Source of the DNA: an uncultured Bacteroidales bacterium
Lineage (GTDB): Bacteria; Bacteroidota; Bacteroidia; Bacteroidales; UBA932
Assembly (NCBI GenBank): GCA_934726455.1
Contig: CAKVDS010000001.1
Span: 98,999-162,998 of the forward strand
Direction: 5' to 3'
DNA: 64,000 bases
The stretch's first letter is position 1. Each line of letters begins with the position of its first letter. The notes beneath the pieces are model-generated. The model saw only the letters and a program-made list of their open reading frames with translations, was not told where the DNA came from and ran no database searches. This document shows positions 61,279 through 64,000 of the stretch, piece by piece. A program made the position numbers and the translations under genes.

Positions 61279-61462
61279 TCAGGCGCTGAAGAGGTCGTCG
61301 GAGGTTATTATGCTCTGGAAGCGTCCAGAGTATTCGTTCTGCTTGAGGCCGAATGTGGTCACCAGTGTCATGATGGTGGGTTTGCGGGTCTCAGTCTGTT
61401 TGCCCTGTCTATCAGCATGTCTATCTGGTTGCCACCGAGCCAGAAATAGGTTTCATGGGTGC
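61279..61462 (-). pseudogene. remnant of a DUF234-type ATPase gene, C-terminal end
   Basis: On the minus strand one frame reads THETYFWLGGNQIDMLIDRA, matching the nuclease core of the ATPase at 8932 (YYSWRSK...QVDLVIERAD). Another frame continues with TETRKPTIMTLVTTFGLKQN, then EYSGRFQSIITSDDLF and a stop at 61281-61279, matching the end of the same protein (TGTRSAVNLTFITTFGLKPN, then SYSSDIHYHVQLDALF). About 45 residues between the two blocks, including the E-x-K part, are missing and the frame changes. Nothing of the ATPase domain is left. The open frame on the plus strand here is a shadow. Remaining bases to 61590 hold nothing I recognise. Confidence 0.75.
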
Positions 61463-61590
61463 TTATTTTTCTACAAGGGTATAAAAAGTCTTGTTTTAGA
61501 AAAATAAGGGAGGAGCGGAAAAATCGAGTGACCTTGATTCTGTTTCCTTGACAGATTCACTGTTGCAAGATGAGAGGAAACAAATCAGAT

Positions 61591-61621
61591 TTTGTCGGAA
61601 TACGAAAAAACAATAAATTTG
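61591..61621 (+). promoter_or_regulatory. promoter of the second TPR regulator
   Basis: TTTG at 61591-61594, a 19-bp spacer and TAAATTTG at 61614-61621, 21 bp before the ATG. Confidence 0.75.
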
Positions 61622-61642
61622 CGAATGTTATAATCTTTCGCG

Positions 61643-63352
61643 ATGTACCTATTGAAAAAAAACATATCGATTCTGCTGATAGGATTGTTGCTATGCGTGG
61701 TGAATATATGCCTTGAATCATGCTCTTCTCATAAGGCAATGTCTGTACTGGATGATGTAGAGTCTTACATTCAGGAAAGGCCGGACTCTGCTTTGCGGAT
61801 TCTAAACAAGTTGGATCGGAAATCGCTCAACACCAATAAATTACGAGCTAAATTCTCCCTCCTTTATTCCACCGCGCTGAACAAAAACTATATTGACACT
61901 ACAGATTTGTCAATCATCCAACCTGCCGTGGACTTTTATTCCAAACATGGAAATCCTGTCGAGAAGATGAAGGCATATTTCTATCAGGGGTGCTTTCAGT
62001 CGAATAGAGGAGAAGATGACCGTGCGATGCTCAGTTACCAACTCGCGTTGGAGGATTCATCTAAGGTTTCAGATGATCATTATAAGGAGCTCGTTAATTC
62101 GGCAATCTCAGACATTTTCTCGCGAAATTACAATGTGGAGCAAGAATTAGCATACACAAAAGAGGCATTGAAATATGGGAGATTGGCTAAAGACAGTGTC
62201 GGAATATGGGCCATTACTGGACACTTAGCCTCTTCTTATGCGAATTGCCGGAGATGGAAAGATGCGGCGCGAACATATAACGAGTATTTCGAAATGCCGA
62301 TTTATGATTCAAGCTCTTTTTTCAGCAGATGTGTGATCTATGCAAAAGATTTGCTTCGCTTTCCTGAGCCCGATCCGCATAGGACCGTAGAAGTCATAAA
62401 CGAAATTGCGCGATTTCATCCTGCATCTCTGTCAATTGAGGGATACTGCATTTACGCTTATGCATACCAGCTTATAGGAGAAGATGCCATTGCTGATGAT
62501 ATTCTCACGCAATTGGAGGGATTAAATAAGAGACAAGATTTAGTAAAGCTATGGCGATATAGAATACGTCGCGATCAGGGACAATACAAGCAGGCCCTTG
62601 AGGATTTGGAAGAGTCTGTTCTTGTTCAAGATTCTGTTGTTCTTTCTGTTTTGAATCAATCACTTATCAAATCGCAACGGGATTTTTTACAAGCAGAGAT
62701 GACAGTCTTAAAGAGGGAACATGAGCTTGACAGGCAACGCATGGCGTTCATCATTTTAAGCGCCTTTATCGCTATAGGAGTTCTCATCTTATTGCATCTA
62801 AAGAAGAAAAGAACACTTGACAAAAGAATTGAGGAACTGGCCAATCTTCATCATGAGTCACAGCAGATGCTTGATTTGCAAAGTATCCAATCAGCAGCTA
62901 TCAACGCGAAGCTTGCCGAGAAAGATGCTGCACTTCTTCAACTCAGAAAGCAGTTTGCGTTACTGTACAAAGCCCAGTACAAGACACTCAACAACCTTTG
63001 TTCTGTCTATTTGTCACCCATCAAAAAAGATCGGAAGGAGCTCTTGTACGATGAGGTCATGCGTCAACTGGATGTCATTGTCAATGACAATGAATCGCAA
63101 AATAAGTTTATGTCAATAGTCAACAATTCGCTTGACAATATCATTGACAAATTACGTCACGATCTGTCTGGACATAAAGAGATGGATTTCCGCTTCTTGA
63201 TGTATGTCATAGTAGGATTTGATGCCACAACGATTTCCAATCTGACTGGATATTCCGTCGGGACTGTTTATACCAAGAAGAATCGTCTGAAAGGGGAAAT
63301 ATCTAACCTTTCATCAGCATATCGGGATTTTTATCTGGAGTTCATAGATTAA
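61643..63352 (+). CDS. membrane-spanning TPR regulator with C-terminal helix-turn-helix (second copy)
   Basis: A 569-residue protein with an N-terminal signal ending in LESCSS (lipobox-like), TPR-type helices (about 30-350), a transmembrane segment (MAFIILSAFIAIGVLILLHL), a coiled coil (RIEELANLHHESQQMLDLQS) and a C-terminal domain with FDATTISNLTGYSVGTVYTK, a helix-turn-helix. The N-terminal part matches the protein at 10704 in order and motifs (VLDDVESYIQERPDSALRIL; SIIQPAVDFYSKHGNPVEKM). Codons are A/T-rich compared with core genes. The likely target is the exported DUF3244-like gene 218 bp downstream (inference from position). Confidence 0.82.
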   Translation: MYLLKKNISILLIGLLLCVVNICLESCSSHKAMSVLDDVESYIQERPDSALRILNKLDRKSLNTNKLRAKFSLLYSTALNKNYIDTTDLSIIQPAVDFYSKHGNPVEKMKAYFYQGCFQSNRGEDDRAMLSYQLALEDSSKVSDDHYKELVNSAISDIFSRNYNVEQELAYTKEALKYGRLAKDSVGIWAITGHLASSYANCRRWKDAARTYNEYFEMPIYDSSSFFSRCVIYAKDLLRFPEPDPHRTVEVINEIARFHPASLSIEGYCIYAYAYQLIGEDAIADDILTQLEGLNKRQDLVKLWRYRIRRDQGQYKQALEDLEESVLVQDSVVLSVLNQSLIKSQRDFLQAEMTVLKREHELDRQRMAFIILSAFIAIGVLILLHLKKKRTLDKRIEELANLHHESQQMLDLQSIQSAAINAKLAEKDAALLQLRKQFALLYKAQYKTLNNLCSVYLSPIKKDRKELLYDEVMRQLDVIVNDNESQNKFMSIVNNSLDNIIDKLRHDLSGHKEMDFRFLMYVIVGFDATTISNLTGYSVGTVYTKKNRLKGEISNLSSAYRDFYLEFID

Positions 63353-63538
63353 ATATCAGATAATCAGGCATATATGATTGGTTCTAATAATATCGAATAG
63401 ACATATTCTTGATTATCAATTGATTACTGCTGTTGTTTAGATTTTTATTCTTAATGTGCGAATAATCATTTGTAAATCAGTGATATATCAAAGCCTTTGT
63501 TGAGACTGACCAAGGTCTGATTTAGCCCAATTGCATCG

Positions 63539-63546
63539 TAACTTTG
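63539..63546 (+). promoter_or_regulatory. -7 promoter box of the DUF3244-like gene
   Basis: TAACTTTG, 24 bp before the ATG at 63571. The region 63353-63570 is A/T-rich and otherwise without a gene; a weak -33 match (TTTA) is too close. Confidence 0.5.
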
Positions 63547-63570
63547 CATCGAACAACAATTGCATAGATT

Positions 63571-63942
63571 ATGAGAAAAATTGGGCTTATCATTTCTTGT
63601 CTCTGCCTTGTGGCATTATCATCCTGGTCAGACGAGGGCGACCGTCAGTTTATTCCTATTGCTATTCTGGATAGTACTACCGTGAACGGACAGACACATC
63701 GTGCTCCCGCCTTTATTCCGGTGCAGGCATATTACGATGGTTTTCTCACATCTGTCTGCGTTCAATTTTTACAAGACATCGGGGCTGTATATGTTTCCAT
63801 TGCCAATCTGTCCACTGGTGATTATAGCGAGAATGAAATTGATTCAAGTATAGGTGGAGCGTTGTTGCCGATATCGGGAGAAGTAGGAATTTATCGTATA
63901 GTATTGCTCCGTGGTAACGGAACTACAAAATTCGGAGCATGA
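63571..63942 (+). CDS. DUF3244-like exported protein, 3' end probably replaced by an insertion
   Basis: A 123-residue product with an N-terminal signal (MRKIGLIISCLCLVALSS). The mature part is a DUF3244-type beta-sandwich (HRAPAFIPVQAYYDGFLTSV, AVYVSIANLSTGDYSE, GEVGIYRIVLLRGNGTT). Members usually end with a strand such as YYGEF after that point; here the frame runs into KFGA and stops inside a repeated sequence that I take for the end of an insertion sequence. So the last few residues are probably lost. Function unknown; it parallels the exported gene at 12480. Confidence 0.65.
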   Translation: MRKIGLIISCLCLVALSSWSDEGDRQFIPIAILDSTTVNGQTHRAPAFIPVQAYYDGFLTSVCVQFLQDIGAVYVSIANLSTGDYSENEIDSSIGGALLPISGEVGIYRIVLLRGNGTTKFGA

Positions 63943-64000
63943 CCACCCAGTCTCACGGCTGAAAATCCAGTGATTATTTCGGAGCATAACCACCCAAAAA
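63931..64000. mobile_element. probable terminal repeats of an IS21-type element (left part only)
   Basis: Two 19-bp direct repeats, TTCGGAGCATGACCACCCA (63931-63949) and a copy with one change (63978-63996), 47 bp apart. Repeated GGAGCATGACCACC-type sequences at the ends are, as I recall, typical of IS21-family elements in Bacteroidales, where the transposase binds several end repeats. The transposase genes would lie beyond the window. The assignment depends on memory of the family and on the disrupted gene. Confidence 0.45.

Noticed and set aside
61232..61507. Plus-strand open frame of 91 codons
   Set aside because: It is the antisense of the decayed ATPase fragment, which has clear protein similarity on the minus strand.

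Overview
The window is chromosomal DNA from a member of the Bacteroidales (Bacteroidota). The support is the recurrent Bacteroidota promoter signature (a TAnnTTTG -7 box, sometimes with TTG or TTTG 19-20 bp upstream), Bacteroidota-restricted families (DUF4491, DUF3244-like exported proteins, BACON-like and Fib_succ-like lipoproteins, the Bacteroidota omega-like RNA polymerase subunit, transmembrane TPR/HTH regulators) and lpxD-lpxC-lpxA, bamD and bamA neighbourhoods typical of a Gram-negative anaerobe. I cannot name the genus. There are two tRNA genes (Gln and His), no rRNA and no CRISPR array.

Layout. 1-3.7 kb: end of an outer-membrane barrel gene, then lipid A genes lpxD, lpxC (without the FabZ fusion usual in this phylum), lpxA and a WbqC-like gene. 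3.7-8.8 kb: a lipoprotein facing rimP (short)-nusA-infB. 8.8-18.1 kb is accessory: an ATPase-nuclease gene behind two palindromes, a PAS protein, a membrane TPR/HTH regulator, a tightly packed operon of six exported proteins, a GNAT acetyltransferase and a second ATPase. 18.2-29.2 kb: glycerol kinase, alpha/beta hydrolase, tadA, tRNA-Gln, a Fib_succ-like lipoprotein, polA-ECF sigma-rsmG-rpmH, DUF4491 and an FtsX-type permease. 29.4-38.4 kb: tRNA-His, a carboxyltransferase of the OadA/PycB type, dnaK, a hairpin-rich gap, rpoN with a SPOR protein and a LEA-like lipoprotein, miaB and radC. 38.7-42.5 kb: a large leucine-rich-repeat surface lipoprotein and a YhcG-type nuclease. 42.6-55.5 kb: fur/trxB-bamD-rpoZ-recN, a PBP1-like lipoprotein, glycosyltransferase and Skp-like operon, pdxJ, and nadK-uppS-bamA-ompH. 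55.5-59.8 kb: korA-korB-gdhA, the 2-oxoglutarate/glutamate node. 59.8-64 kb is accessory again: a third ATPase-nuclease with a perfect palindrome in its leader, a decayed relative of the first ATPase, a second TPR/HTH regulator with its own exported DUF3244-like gene, and at the right edge what looks like the end of an IS21-type insertion sequence cutting into that gene.

The housekeeping blocks centre on envelope construction (lipid A, BamA/BamD, Skp-like chaperones, undecaprenyl diphosphate) and information processing. The most interesting parts are the two regulator/exported-protein loci, the three ATPase-nuclease genes with their palindromes and decayed copy, and dispersed hairpin repeats between genes. 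Many housekeeping genes have promoters so close to the start codon that their mRNAs should be leaderless or nearly so. Functions are inferred from sequence recognition alone; no database search was run.
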